A DNA stretch of 64,000 nucleotides from Bradyrhizobium betae (lineage in GTDB: Bacteria > Pseudomonadota > Alphaproteobacteria > Rhizobiales > Xanthobacteraceae). The translations under genes were made by a program, and so were the position numbers. Location of the stretch: NCBI RefSeq assembly GCF_008932115.1, contig NZ_CP044543.1, forward strand, positions 7,074,501 to 7,138,500. The letters are read 5' to 3'. Below are positions 1 through 6,922 of this stretch, piece by piece. The notes under the pieces were generated by a model. That model made no database searches and was not told where the DNA came from. It worked only from the letters and a program-made list of their open reading frames with translations. Positions within the stretch are counted from its first letter, which is position 1; each line of letters starts with the position of its first letter.

Positions 1-19
1 AGACCTGTGGCGGCGGCCA

Positions 20-217
20 CTAGTTCGCGTGCGGCGCCTGGCCTGCCGTGCGCACCAGCCTGTCGGCCTTGACCGCGACGCGCGTGTCCTCGAGCTGCGG
101 ACGCAGCGAGACGCTGATCACCACGAAAGCGAGACAGAACAGCGTGCCGACGATGGCGACGCGCCGGTAGGTGTGCCGGTCACCTTGATAGAAGGACGGT
201 TCTGAAAAAGGTGTCAT
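20..217 (-). CDS. Small single-pass membrane protein, unknown function
   Basis: A 65-residue protein with a polar N-terminus, one hydrophobic segment (about residues 19-38) following two arginines, and a charged C-terminal tail. This suggests a bitopic inner-membrane protein with the N-terminus in the cytoplasm. I start it at the ATG at 217; a TTG further upstream (238) would add seven residues but has no better ribosome site. The coding end is close to the window edge, so operon partners to the left are not visible. I do not recognise a named family. Confidence 0.55.
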   Translation of the reverse strand: MTPFSEPSFYQGDRHTYRRVAIVGTLFCLAFVVISVSLRPQLEDTRVAVKADRLVRTAGQAPHAN

Positions 218-547
218 GGCAAAGTCGCTTCTTGGCAAAGTCGTTTTCTTGGTTGTCTTTGCCAGACACCTACTCCAACCCGCGGCAAGCGCAACGCGAT
301 TGGGCTTTTAACCTAACCGAATAGGCTTATCGGCTTTCGCGCAAGTTTTGGTTAGGAGTTGCGCGCGCCGCGAGCGACCGGCTTTGTTCCAGCTTCGACT
401 CCATTTCGTTCTCGAAGAACGAATCGGAATCGAAGAAATCGATGCGGAGCAGCTCTTAACAAGACGTGAGGATCGCGCGGCGACACATGATCGCGAATGC
501 ATATGCGATCAGATTTTGCGATCCCATTTTGCGATCCCATCTCGCGT
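218..547. other. Intergenic stretch with one palindromic repeat
   Basis: No open frame here has both a good start and a plausible protein. The stretch holds the palindrome at 393-435. Near 516-540 there is a short direct repeat, TTGCGATCCCAT, present twice in a row with one or two spacer bases. Possible reading frames are low-complexity arginine and serine products of GC-rich DNA. Confidence 0.5.
393..435. repeat. Dispersed palindromic element, copy 1
   Basis: The core is a perfect inverted repeat, TTCGTTCT-CGA-AGAACGAA, extended outward by imperfect complementarity (CTTCGAYTCC on the outer arms). It would fold as a long hairpin with a three-base loop. A second copy with the same core lies at 798-836. 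It looks like a REP-type intergenic repeat. Confidence 0.7.
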
Positions 548-673
548 TCACTTGGCGTCATCGCTCGTTGGCGGCGGTACCTGCGGCACCGACGGCTTGC
601 CTTTGCGCAGCCGCGGATGCCTGTCGTACCAGAACACTTTGGCGATCTCGGCGAGAAACCAGCACGCATCCAT
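548..673 (-). CDS. Very small protein (41 aa), unknown function
   Basis: A 41-residue frame starts at ATG 673 and stops at 548. A GAGGGAG ribosome site sits 5-6 bases upstream of the ATG. The product begins MDACWFLAEIAKVFWYDRHP, an aromatic amphipathic N-terminal part, followed by a basic segment (RLRKGK) and a proline-rich acidic tail. There is no signal peptide or clear membrane span. The strong Shine-Dalgarno and a second small gene on the same strand at 931-1068 argue that it is real. No family recognised. Confidence 0.45.
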   Translation of the reverse strand: MDACWFLAEIAKVFWYDRHPRLRKGKPSVPQVPPPTSDDAK

Positions 674-797
674 GTCGCTCTCCCTCGCCCAACTGCATAA
701 GGAGGGCACGAGGACGGGACTGTGCGAGGAATCACGGAAAGCATCGCTTGAGCCGCGGCGTCCCGTATCGACACAGAAGCCACGGCTTGTTCTTCAT

Positions 798-836
798 CCG
801 ACTCCACTTCGTTCTCAAAGAACGAATCGGAGTCGG
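798..836. repeat. Dispersed palindromic element, copy 2
   Basis: This has the same core as the copy at 393-435, with loop CAA instead of CGA. Arms CCGACTCC and GGAGTCGG extend the stem, so 16 of 18 positions pair. It lies between two tiny minus-strand genes and is not followed by a T-run, so it is more likely a mobile palindrome than a terminator. Confidence 0.7.
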
Positions 837-930
837 GAAAACGGCGCGAAACGATTCCTAACGATCGATGAAGCTGCGCAACGCATCGCGCTGACGATGG
901 AGGCTCGCCATCGGCGTTCGCCGAGGCTGC

Positions 931-1068
931 TCACGCCGCCCGCTTCGCCTTGCCCTTCTCCGAGAAGCATTCGAGAATCTGGATGCGGAGCTCTTCCGCG
1001 GCCGGGCCCTCTAGCTTCCTGAGCTGATTCCAGAGCCTGATCACTTCGCGCTGTTTCTCGACGGTCAT
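931..1068 (-). CDS. Very small charged protein (45 aa), unknown function
   Basis: A 45-residue frame starts at ATG 1068, with GGGAGGTGACTC just upstream (a strong Shine-Dalgarno at good spacing), and stops at 931. The product is mostly charged and predicted helical: MTVEKQREVIRLWNQLRKLE, then an acidic stretch, one cysteine, and a lysine- and alanine-rich end (KGKAKRAA). It has no signal peptide or membrane segment. Leucine spacing in the first 20 residues could form a short amphipathic helix or coiled coil. No function can be assigned. Confidence 0.6.
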   Translation of the reverse strand: MTVEKQREVIRLWNQLRKLEGPAAEELRIQILECFSEKGKAKRAA

Positions 1069-1348
1069 GAGTCACCTCCCAGAGATTCCAAAGATGATGA
1101 CCAAATAGAACAAAATGAGAACAAAAAGTCCAGCCCCCTGCGCGAGATTTCCAGGGTGATCGCATATCAAGAGAGACGTGGCGGCAAGCTTGCTCGCGGG
1201 CATGCTTCGCGGCGGCCGCCAGCGGCGTGCCCTCAAGATGAGGTCATGCTTTGCCGCGCGATTCCAGCTCCTCCATGCGATCGCCCTGATGCGCCACGCA
1301 TGGAACGCCTTGCTCCCCCTGCCCGTTAGCGCGCCGAGGGTGGTGAAG

Positions 1349-1567
1349 ATGCAAAGGAAATTCTACGCGGTCGAGGTCGTCCGGCAGATCGAGGAGACGG
1401 TCGAGATCATCGTCGAGGCGACCGACGAGGAATCGGCGCAAGGCGCGGCGCTCGAGCATCTGAAGGCCCGCGGCGGTGAATATGAATGGCTCAATGCGAA
1501 GACGGAATTCATCGTCTGGCGCAAGCGCGCGGTCGAGACGCCGGCCATCGTCGACGTGACCGCGTGA
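1349..1567 (+). CDS. Small soluble protein (72 aa), unknown function
   Basis: I start this at ATG 1349 (MQRKFYAVEVVRQ), with a GAGGGTGGTGAAG stretch upstream. A longer frame exists upstream, but its extra residues look like translated non-coding DNA. The protein is acidic in the middle, alternating hydrophobic and charged residues in a beta-alpha-beta style, and ends in an alanine- and valine-rich tail. It resembles small single-domain proteins that sit in a ferredoxin-like fold, but no motif is decisive. The first terminator at 1671 lies about 100 bases downstream and could serve this gene. Confidence 0.55.
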   Translation: MQRKFYAVEVVRQIEETVEIIVEATDEESAQGAALEHLKARGGEYEWLNAKTEFIVWRKRAVETPAIVDVTA

Positions 1568-1670
1568 TGCGATCCGGCGTGCCTGGCGCGGAACGAATTG
1601 CCCGCATCGGCATTGTCAGGAAGATTTCAGTGGTGCTGACGGTCGTACGACGCGACCTTCAGCTTTGAAG

Positions 1671-1700
1671 AACCCCGCAGCCCCCCGCGCGGGGTTTTTC
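1671..1700 (+). terminator. Rho-independent terminator
   Basis: Arms AACCCCGC (1671-1678) and GCGGGGTT (1689-1696) pair perfectly around a 10-base C-rich loop and are followed by a T-rich run into 1710. It is positioned to end transcription of the 1349-1567 gene. Confidence 0.75.
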
Positions 1701-1782
1701 TCTTTTTGGCAGCGGGCGGATGAACCTTTGTCGCACTTGGGCGTCTTATTATTGAAGCTTCCCCCAGGCTTCACCCCATCAG

Positions 1783-1812
1783 AAAGCCCCGCTTCCCCCA
1801 GGCGGGGTTTTC
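1783..1812 (+). terminator. Second terminator-like hairpin
   Basis: CCCCGC (1787-1792) pairs with GCGGGG (1802-1807), flanked by AAAG and TTTT. It lies between the 72-aa gene and the convergent HU-like gene. A related hairpin with arms GAAGC and GCTTC and the same loop (TTCCCCCAG) lies at 1754-1772, so the two may be duplicates. Confidence 0.6.
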
Positions 1813-1880
1813 GCTTTTTGCGGACACCGCGCCGCGCGTCTGCGTGCCCCTTGGCATGCAGACGGCGCGCGATCGGTCCG

Positions 1881-1914
1881 GATCAGACCGAGTCCTTGAT
1901 CAGACCGAGTCCTT
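1881..1914. repeat. Perfect 17-bp tandem duplication across the HU-like stop codon
   Basis: GATCAGACCGAGTCCTT occurs twice head to tail (1881-1897 and 1898-1914). The inner copy contains the last codons and the stop of the HU-like gene; the outer copy repeats them just past the stop. Confidence 0.85.
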
Positions 1915-2196
1915 GGCAACCTTCAGCGGCGATGCCTTGACCGACTTGCTCGCCGGCTTGGCCGCGAACTGCATCGGCTCCTTGGTGAAGGGATTGACGC
2001 CCATGCGGGCTTCGGTCGCCGGCTTGTTCACGACCGACATCTTCACGAAACCGGGAATGACGAACTCGCCGGACTCGTTGAGCTCCTTGTATCCGACCGT
2101 CGCCATGTACTCGATGACCGACTTCACGTCGTTCTTCGACAACTGCGTGCCCTCGGCAATTGCATCGATCAATTGAGTCTTGGTCATCTTCGCCAT
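1900..2196 (-). CDS. HU-family histone-like DNA-binding protein
   Basis: A 98-residue nucleoid protein. The helical N-terminus (MAKMTKTQLIDAIAEGTQLS) matches the HU/IHF dimerisation helices. The middle strand region GEFVIPGFVKMSV and the arm region with GVNPFTKEP correspond to the HU beta-arm that wraps the minor groove, where GRNPQTGE is usual. The C-terminal KPASKSVKASPLKVAKDSV is a lysine-rich tail slightly longer than in E. coli HU. I start at ATG 2196, which has AGAGGA upstream; a longer frame to 2256 is probably untranslated leader. It is convergent with the small gene at 1349-1567. The 17-bp tandem repeat spans its stop codon. HU-family assignment is firm; the exact paralogue is not known. 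Confidence 0.88.
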   Translation of the reverse strand: MAKMTKTQLIDAIAEGTQLSKNDVKSVIEYMATVGYKELNESGEFVIPGFVKMSVVNKPATEARMGVNPFTKEPMQFAAKPASKSVKASPLKVAKDSV

Positions 2197-2512
2197 GTCT
2201 GAAGTCCTCTGGATGGGGTGCGCGCGCGCTGTGAATGACGGCCGGGCACGCGACAATGCCGCGCAGCGCGCTTTGTGGTCGTGCCAACGGTCGGGAAGTC
2301 ACCGGGCTTAGAACCCATCAAGGCCGAAAACGCAAGCCGCAGTTTGACGGGAGTTCCGGCTGTTTCGCGGCTGGTCGCAGCGTCTGCCGGGGCATGCCGC
2401 GCATCGATTCGGCAATGAGTGGAGAGGGTTCTGCCGGTTGGCCGCGAGACTGGATGATGCCCCCATCGCCAAAGCGGGTTCTCTTTCGCAAGCATTTGCT
2501 GCATAGTGAGGC
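2197..2512. other. Intergenic region between divergent genes
   Basis: This 316-base gap separates the HU-like gene (minus) from the small plus-strand gene at 2513. It should carry promoters for both. I saw no convincing repeat, RNA gene or conserved frame in it. Confidence 0.5.
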
Positions 2513-2698
2513 ATGGCAAAAACAAAAGTGACGTTTAGAGCGGTCCGGATCGCCGATGGCGACTGGAAAATCCTGGCGGACTATCCCGGCAGCGAGCAGC
2601 GTGAAATCACGGGATTCACCAGCAAGGCTGATGCCGACGACTGGATGAACGGGGATCGCAAGATCGCCTGGCTCCGCTCGCAGGGTTACGCCAAGTGA
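2513..2698 (+). CDS. Small conserved-looking protein (61 aa), unknown function
   Basis: A 61-residue soluble protein starting at ATG 2513. The pattern WKILADYPGSEQREI, followed by a GFTSKADADDWMNGD helix and a WLRSQGYAK end, looks like a compact beta-sheet plus helix domain. The segment 'SKADADDW' resembles the helix of small proteins that act on the phrase 'F.s..eA..W', common in rhizobial hypothetical proteins. No signal peptide is present. Codon use fits the surrounding chromosome. Function unknown. Confidence 0.65.
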   Translation: MAKTKVTFRAVRIADGDWKILADYPGSEQREITGFTSKADADDWMNGDRKIAWLRSQGYAK

Positions 2699-2861
2699 GC
2701 TGACAGGTTGATCTGGCAGGTTGAGCTGATGGCGTGAGCCGGCAGCGAGCCTCACTCAACACCTCATCGTGAAACCTGTGGCTCCGCGCAGCTTGTTCAG
2801 ACTTCAGTAACCCAACGCCTCCAAGCTTCCCGTCAGTATCGTTGCGTTGGAGTACCCCACA

Positions 2862-3164
2862 GTGCTGGATTTTCACGAGCTGCGTGAACTCGCGGCCGAT
2901 GTTCGCGTGTTTGTCGATGTCGCCGAAGACAAGGCTGCGGCGCTGAGAGCCGTCATCACGGCTTATGACGTCGTGCTGGCGATCTTCCCGTCCGAGGAAG
3001 GCATGGGCCTGCACGTCATCAAGGGCGGCGAGATCCTGGACAAGATCGCGACATCGCGAACCCAGACCATCTACAGCCACACGGCGATCGCGGTTCCCGA
3101 CCTGCAACATGCGCAAGCGCTGAAGATCCTGACGGCTCCGGTCGAGCAGCGGATCGCAGCCTAG
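2862..3164 (+). CDS. Conserved-looking 100-aa protein, unknown function
   Basis: I start this at GTG 2862 because GGAG lies nine bases upstream; an in-frame TTG at 2847 would add five residues without a better site. The product (MLDFHELRELAADV...) is an acidic, mixed alpha/beta protein containing 'AFPSEEGMG'-like glycine turns and a C-terminal helix (DLQHAQALKILTAP). No catalytic motif or membrane segment is visible. It precedes a CsbD-like gene by 65 bases on the same strand and may be co-transcribed with it. Function not assignable. Confidence 0.6.
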   Translation: MLDFHELRELAADVRVFVDVAEDKAAALRAVITAYDVVLAIFPSEEGMGLHVIKGGEILDKIATSRTQTIYSHTAIAVPDLQHAQALKILTAPVEQRIAA

Positions 3165-3229
3165 CGACAGGCGGCGAGGAACGCTCGGCCCTCACGCGCA
3201 TTGACCTGTCTCCAGATGAGGAGATTACA

Positions 3230-3406
3230 ATGAGCGTCGAAGGTAAAGCCAAGGAAGCCGCCGGTTTCGTCAAGGAAGAACTGTACGAGCACGGCAAGTC
3301 CCCCGAGAGCCAGAAAAAGGCTCAGGAGGGTCGTGACCTCCGCAACGAGGGCCGCGTCGAAGACGGCAAGGCGCCGAAGACGACGAAGCCCGGCACCGGT
3401 CACTAG
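3230..3406 (+). CDS. CsbD-like small stress protein
   Basis: A 58-residue protein starting at ATG 3230, with GAGGAG seven bases upstream. It is very hydrophilic, rich in lysine, glutamate and glycine. The N-terminal pattern GKAKEAAGFVKEEL is the hallmark of CsbD-family proteins, small helical stress-response proteins of unknown biochemical role, here without a full-length C-terminal half. It is followed directly by a strong terminator at 3419, so this is the last gene of its transcript. Family call by motif; the role in general stress is inferred from the family. Confidence 0.75.
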   Translation: MSVEGKAKEAAGFVKEELYEHGKSPESQKKAQEGRDLRNEGRVEDGKAPKTTKPGTGH

Positions 3407-3418
3407 GCCGACGTTTCG

Positions 3419-3452
3419 AAAACCGCCCCTGGCCATGTCAGGGGCGGTTTTT
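3419..3452 (+). terminator. Strong Rho-independent terminator
   Basis: AAACCGCCCCTG and CAGGGGCGGTTT pair perfectly over 12-13 bp around a 7-base loop, followed by T residues. It lies 13 bases after the CsbD-like stop codon. Confidence 0.9.
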
Positions 3453-3513
3453 CATGTTGTGAGGTGTCCGGCCTCGAACTGTTGTATGACCGGATATCTT
3501 GCATGAGGGACTG

Positions 3514-4008
3514 ATGAAGATTGCCATTGTTATTGCCGGCCTGATCATTGTTGCCATTGCCGCCCTCGTGGCGATGCAGCCGGGCTTCCTGAAGCCAGCG
3601 TCGCTCGCTCTCGTGAAAAAATCCGACATCCTCGGCTTTTCGCCCGGCATGACATTCGAGGAAACGACCAAGCTCGTCACCCAGCGCCGCTACCGCTGCC
3701 GCCAGCTTCGCGATTCCCATACAATCGAATGCGCCGTCGACGCCGCCAGGGTCACGATCGACAGCGAGGAGATCGGCGAAAGGCACCCGATCCGGCGCGT
3801 CACCGCGGAGCTGACCAATCCGGGCCCGCAAGAGGCTGCCGTCAAATCGATCTCCGACCAGTTCAACGCCCAGCCGACCCGGGACGCCCGCGAGGGATGG
3901 ATCTGGATCGTCGGCCGCGGACTGAAGCTGAGCTACGACGGGGCTGCCTTGAGGCTCGTGGACGAGGCTGAGGAGGCAAGGCGCAGCAAGGAGGAGGCAA
4001 AGCGCTAG
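3514..4008 (+). CDS. Membrane-anchored or exported protein, unknown function
   Basis: A 164-residue protein starting at ATG 3514, preceded by GAGGGA. Residues 1-22 (MKIAIVIAGLIIVAIAALVA) form one hydrophobic segment that is either a signal anchor or an uncleaved signal peptide. The remainder is soluble: a short domain with three cysteines (RYRCRQL, IECAV), a tryptophan-rich WIWIVGRGLKLSYDG strand, and a charged C-terminal helix (DEAEEARRSKEEAKR). It probably faces the periplasm. No family recognised. It ends about 40 bases before the convergent HNH nuclease gene. Confidence 0.65.
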   Translation: MKIAIVIAGLIIVAIAALVAMQPGFLKPASLALVKKSDILGFSPGMTFEETTKLVTQRRYRCRQLRDSHTIECAVDAARVTIDSEEIGERHPIRRVTAELTNPGPQEAAVKSISDQFNAQPTRDAREGWIWIVGRGLKLSYDGAALRLVDEAEEARRSKEEAKR

Positions 4009-4051
4009 GAAGGGCGATACTGAAACCCCAGCAAGGACTCGCAATCCCAGC

Positions 4052-4708
4052 CTAGTTTGTCGACTTTCGCTTCTTGGGGTGTTTGGCCCGGATGAAGACG
4101 TGCCTACGCTTTTTTATGGCCTTAACTTTCTTCTTTGTGCCGCTATGGCCCGAGACCCCCACCTCCCTCTTGAACGGCTCGAATATCGTTGCGACCGGCA
4201 TCAGTTCGTCGGCGTAGACCTCGTGATAGAACGAAATCCAGTTCGACCGAATCTTGCTTTGGTATTCTCGCAAGAGGTCATCGGATGGACTCTTGCAGAG
4301 TTGAGCATGGAGATAGGTCTCGAGCCTGTCCTTCTTGTGCGCACCGTCTTCCTGTTGACTCTTGTCCGGCTTCACCTGCTCATAGCACTGCGGCCAAAGA
4401 TTATGCTCATCGTCCGCTCCACCTATCGAGCGCGGAATCAGGTGGTCGATCTCGAGGCGCCGAACTCGCTTACCTTGGAAAGTTGTGAGAGGGCACCTCT
4501 TAACATCGAAGCGGTAGGCATCGATGACGTTCTGCTTCATCTTCGCAGTCACGGATCGCGCGTCCTGCCCCCACTTGACTCGGCAAATTTGCCTTGCCGT
4601 CAGATCCTGAGTGACGCCTGGCGTTAAGTGCCATTGCGGGTGGGTGATGTATTCTTCCGCAGCCGCCGGACTGACAAGCAGGACCAATAGAAAACCGATC
4701 CAGCGCAT
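4052..4708 (-). CDS. Exported HNH endonuclease
   Basis: A 218-residue protein. Residues 1-17 (MRWIGFLLVLLVSPAAA) form a classical cleavable signal peptide ending in AAA/EE. The mature part contains an HNH nuclease core: D88-H89 in RLEIDHLIP, GGADDEHNLWPQ with N103 as the central Asn, and H124 in DGAHKKDRLE as the third metal ligand. That arrangement matches HNH proteins that cut double-stranded DNA non-specifically. A very basic C-terminal tail (KKKVKAIKKRRHVF) should bind DNA or envelope polymers. Export suggests a periplasmic or extracellular nuclease, for nutrient recovery or defence against incoming DNA. No immunity gene is obvious next to it. Base composition is visibly more AT-rich than the flanks, consistent with transfer. 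Confidence 0.85.
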   Translation of the reverse strand: MRWIGFLLVLLVSPAAAEEYITHPQWHLTPGVTQDLTARQICRVKWGQDARSVTAKMKQNVIDAYRFDVKRCPLTTFQGKRVRRLEIDHLIPRSIGGADDEHNLWPQCYEQVKPDKSQQEDGAHKKDRLETYLHAQLCKSPSDDLLREYQSKIRSNWISFYHEVYADELMPVATIFEPFKREVGVSGHSGTKKKVKAIKKRRHVFIRAKHPKKRKSTN

Positions 4709-4794
4709 GGAAATTCCTCAAAATCATGCATGCAATTTATAAGAGAATTCGGTGAGGATTGCACCGAGACCGTATTCACGCAAGCGGCAATCGC

Positions 4795-5073
4795 TCAGGC
4801 CTTCGGGTCGATCGGCAACTTGAGAGCACTGACAACGCTGAGAATGGCGAAAGCACAAAGACCATAGGTCAGCGCATTCACAACCCAGCAAATGGCAATT
4901 CCGAAGAAGGTGGAGCCTCCGGCCGCCCCCCAGAACAAATACGCAGCCGAGATGCCAGCCCACTCCCACGACAGAAACGCGTAGTCGGTGAACGGCTCCA
5001 GGGCGAGCAGCACCGCCGAGATGATCGCCCCGATCGCCAATGCGATGATCAGGTTCGCCTTCACCGAGAGCAT
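4795..5073 (-). CDS. Small multi-pass membrane protein
   Basis: A 92-residue protein with three or four hydrophobic segments (about residues 7-24, 33-52, 56-72 and 74-86) and little else. Its ATG at 5073-5071 overlaps the stop codon of the upstream gene as TAATG, so the two are translationally coupled. A longer frame reaches 5307 but is out of step with the overlap and looks non-coding. No family recognised. It could form a heteromeric membrane complex with its neighbour. Confidence 0.65.
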   Translation of the reverse strand: MLSVKANLIIALAIGAIISAVLLALEPFTDYAFLSWEWAGISAAYLFWGAAGGSTFFGIAICWVVNALTYGLCAFAILSVVSALKLPIDPKA

Positions 5074-5273
5074 TAGAGACCCAATAGCCCGGCGAAGACA
5101 GGAATGAGGATAAAGGCGGCGAGCCCGAGAAGACCGCCCACGACGAACCTCGCCGTGCGGCCATGGATCGTCGTATCGAGCCACGCGCAAACGGCGAAAG
5201 CAGCCTGTTTCAGCCAGTCTGCAACGAGACTCCTGACCACGACCAACAACAGTTCTGCGAGAATAGCGACCAT
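5073..5273 (-). CDS. Small membrane protein, coupled to the next gene
   Basis: A 66-residue protein with an N-terminal amphipathic hydrophobic helix (MVAILAELLLVVVRSLVADW), a basic loop containing RTAR, and a C-terminal membrane segment rich in glycine and leucine (FVVGGLLGLAAFILIPVFAG). It ends in TAATG with the following gene (4795-5073), implying a fixed expression ratio. The size and layout recall holin-like or small pore-forming proteins, but nothing proves that. It lies between an exported HNH nuclease gene and other membrane proteins in the AT-richer patch. Confidence 0.62.
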   Translation of the reverse strand: MVAILAELLLVVVRSLVADWLKQAAFAVCAWLDTTIHGRTARFVVGGLLGLAAFILIPVFAGLLGL

Positions 5274-5459
5274 GGCGTTTAGTCGCGCCGCCTCTGGCGG
5301 GGTTCAAATTGGGTTACCAATTACGGTGCAATGCTCCAAATTCTCATGCCGTCAACATCTTGTTGGCACTGCGGCTTCGCCAGCGCGTGGAGGCCACCGT
5401 CAAGTGAGTGCATTGTCGACGGCCTTCCACCCGCTTAAGTCGCGCGGCCGAAATCGAAA

Positions 5460-5858
5460 TCATTTTGTGATATAGTTGCGCGCCTCCTCTCCGGGGAGAG
5501 GCACTTTTCTCATTGATGTCAGGCGTGAAACATGGAGGGACATTACAATGGCGGATCTGCTCCCGATCCATCTCTTCCTAGACGAGGCTCGGATCACCGC
5601 CTTAACACAGTGAAGCTGCTGTGAGAGTATTGTTGCCATACTCGTCAGAGCGCCGATGGCTCCAGCCCAAACAGCATACTCTGGATTGCTTTTCGCAATC
5701 AGCCCAAAGGCCAAGGCCGCGAACCCTGCGATAGCAGACCCGATGACAAGAAATTGGTACAAGCCAGCGTCGAACGTGCGCCGAAAGCTATGGCGTCCAA
5801 TTTCCTCGCTGAGCTTCTGCAGAAATGCGTCTCTCGATATTTGCAGCGGATCGGACAT
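5460..5858 (-). CDS. Two-TM protein, SLATT-like topology (tentative)
   Basis: A 132-residue protein starting at ATG 5858 with GGGAGA upstream. A polar helical N-terminus (SDPLQISRDAFLQKLSEEIG) leads into two membrane segments (about residues 33-55 and 60-82), with a short hydrophilic turn between. A basic C-terminal part (RASSRKRW) follows. This layout is like the SLATT membrane proteins that act as effectors in some nucleotide-signalled defence loci, but the diagnostic C-terminal helix of that family is not recognisable and no nucleotidyltransferase partner lies nearby. Treat as an unassigned two-TM protein. Confidence 0.5.
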   Translation of the reverse strand: MSDPLQISRDAFLQKLSEEIGRHSFRRTFDAGLYQFLVIGSAIAGFAALAFGLIAKSNPEYAVWAGAIGALTSMATILSQQLHCVKAVIRASSRKRWIGSRSAIVMSLHVSRLTSMRKVPLPGEEARNYITK

Positions 5859-5928
5859 ATTCTCTCCCGAGTACCGAAAAACCGCAGGTTGACGTCGAGG
5901 AACCATGCAGTCAAGGCGAGCCTCAGCA

Positions 5929-6066
5929 TTACGGTGTGCTGGACTGCACACTAAACTCGCCAACTGCCGTTTGAGTTGAATGCACTGTCACCGTAATGCG
6001 GTCCGGGTAAACCCGGATCATCTCGTCGAGGGTCGGAGCCTTAAAACTCGCTACGATTCCAGTCAT
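5929..6066 (-). CDS. Very small protein (45 aa), divergent from the 6150 gene
   Basis: A frame starting at ATG 6066, with GGGAGG seven bases upstream, ending at 5929. The product starts MTGIVASFKAPTLDEMIRVY and ends in a Thr/Val/Ser-rich beta-like stretch. It is divergent from the membrane-anchored gene at 6150, and a truncated relative of the same divergent arrangement occurs at 7520-7645. Its 3' half contains one copy of the TTACGGTGACAGTGCA repeat. The strong ribosome site and the partial second copy suggest a genuine small gene family. Confidence 0.55.
   Translation of the reverse strand: MTGIVASFKAPTLDEMIRVYPDRITVTVHSTQTAVGEFSVQSSTP
5979..5998 (-). repeat. TGACRGTGCAYTT repeat, copy a
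   Basis: Read on the minus strand this is ATTACGGTGACAGTGCATTC. It lies inside the 45-aa gene at 5929-6066, which may be the source of the other copies. Confidence 0.6.
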
Positions 6067-6149
6067 ACAACCTCCCGCCGATCAAGGCCTTGGGCTAAAC
6101 TTTGCGCCGACGACGGCCAAGTTGGCTCGCCGGTGTGTGAGGGGGCACT

Positions 6150-6851
6150 ATGAGCAAATTACCAGTTCGTGAATCGAAAAAAGAAGTTCTATCCCCGCTG
6201 GTCCAGGGCGGCCTGACGTTGCTTCAGGGCGTCCTCCCAGCGCTCACTGCTATAGTTGGAGGGCTCTATGTTTTGTCGTCGCATTATGCTGATCAGGCCG
6301 CTGCGGAGAAGGTACAGGCCGAACAGCAGATGACCTCGGCCAGGTCGCGCTATCTTGATGCACGCAAACCGTTCTTTGAGAAGCAACTGGCCACCTATCT
6401 CGAAGCGGCCCGCGTCGGGGGAGTGCTTGCCACTGTGAGGCCGGGCACAGCGGAATGGACGGCGGCTAAGGTGAAATTTTACGCACTCTATTGGAGCGAG
6501 CTGACAATGGTCGAGGATAGAGATGTCGCCGAAAGCATGGTGAAACTGGAGCGAACCCTTCGAAACTATGCGGCAATGAATGCAACACGGCAGGACGTTA
6601 GAATAAGAACTTACTGCCTTAGTCGAGCGCTGAACATTTCAATCGAGTCAACATGGTCCTTGGAAGTGAAGCAAACTGCAGCACCCGTCCCGCCTGATGT
6701 TCCGACACGCGATCAATGTGCTCAGCCAGTGGAAGTCAAACCATCGAATGCGCCCGTTGTCCCTGATGATGACTTAGGGCCTACGACCAGCGGCGATAAA
6801 GCTGGTGGTGGCGGAAGCAAACTACGAGGCAACTTTGCGCCACAGCAATAA
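6150..6851 (+). CDS. Membrane-anchored protein with coiled-coil-like region, unknown
   Basis: A 233-residue protein with ATG at 6150. A hydrophobic segment at about residues 20-43 (LTLLQGVLPALTAIVGGLYV region) anchors it near the N-terminus. It is followed by a glutamine-, alanine- and glutamate-rich stretch (ADQAAAEKVQAEQQM) likely to be helical or coiled coil, then a soluble helical domain to about residue 165. The C-terminus is low-complexity, proline-, aspartate- and glycine-rich (DDDLGPTTSG, AGGGGSK). Two cysteines flank the tail. No known domain. It is divergent from the 45-aa gene at 5929-6066, and the shared upstream region is paralogous to that of the HEPN-like gene at 7645. Confidence 0.65.
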   Translation: MSKLPVRESKKEVLSPLVQGGLTLLQGVLPALTAIVGGLYVLSSHYADQAAAEKVQAEQQMTSARSRYLDARKPFFEKQLATYLEAARVGGVLATVRPGTAEWTAAKVKFYALYWSELTMVEDRDVAESMVKLERTLRNYAAMNATRQDVRIRTYCLSRALNISIESTWSLEVKQTAAPVPPDVPTRDQCAQPVEVKPSNAPVVPDDDLGPTTSGDKAGGGGSKLRGNFAPQQ

Positions 6852-6896
6852 CCACCGGAGAAGGACTGTTGCCAAGGAGTCGATAGTTGTAAAGGA

Positions 6897-6919
6897 GGAC
6901 AGTGCACTTAATTACGATC
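6897..6919 (+). repeat. TGACRGTGCAYTT repeat, copy b
   Basis: GGACAGTGCACTTAATTACG. This copy marks the left edge of the transposase-remnant block and is a near-match, in the same orientation, to copy c at 7439-7460, so the block is flanked by direct repeats. Confidence 0.6.
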
Positions 6920-6922
6920 TTC

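Noticed and set aside
1567..1668. A 33-codon frame overlapping the stop of the 1349 gene as TGATG
   Set aside because: The overlap is suggestive, but the product (MRSGVPGAERIARIGIVRKI plus 13 residues) has no recognisable feature and no independent ribosome site, so I did not list it.
5460..5858. Calling this gene a SLATT defence effector
   Set aside because: The two-TM layout fits, but the conserved C-terminal helix and a CD-NTase-like partner are missing, so only a topology note is given.
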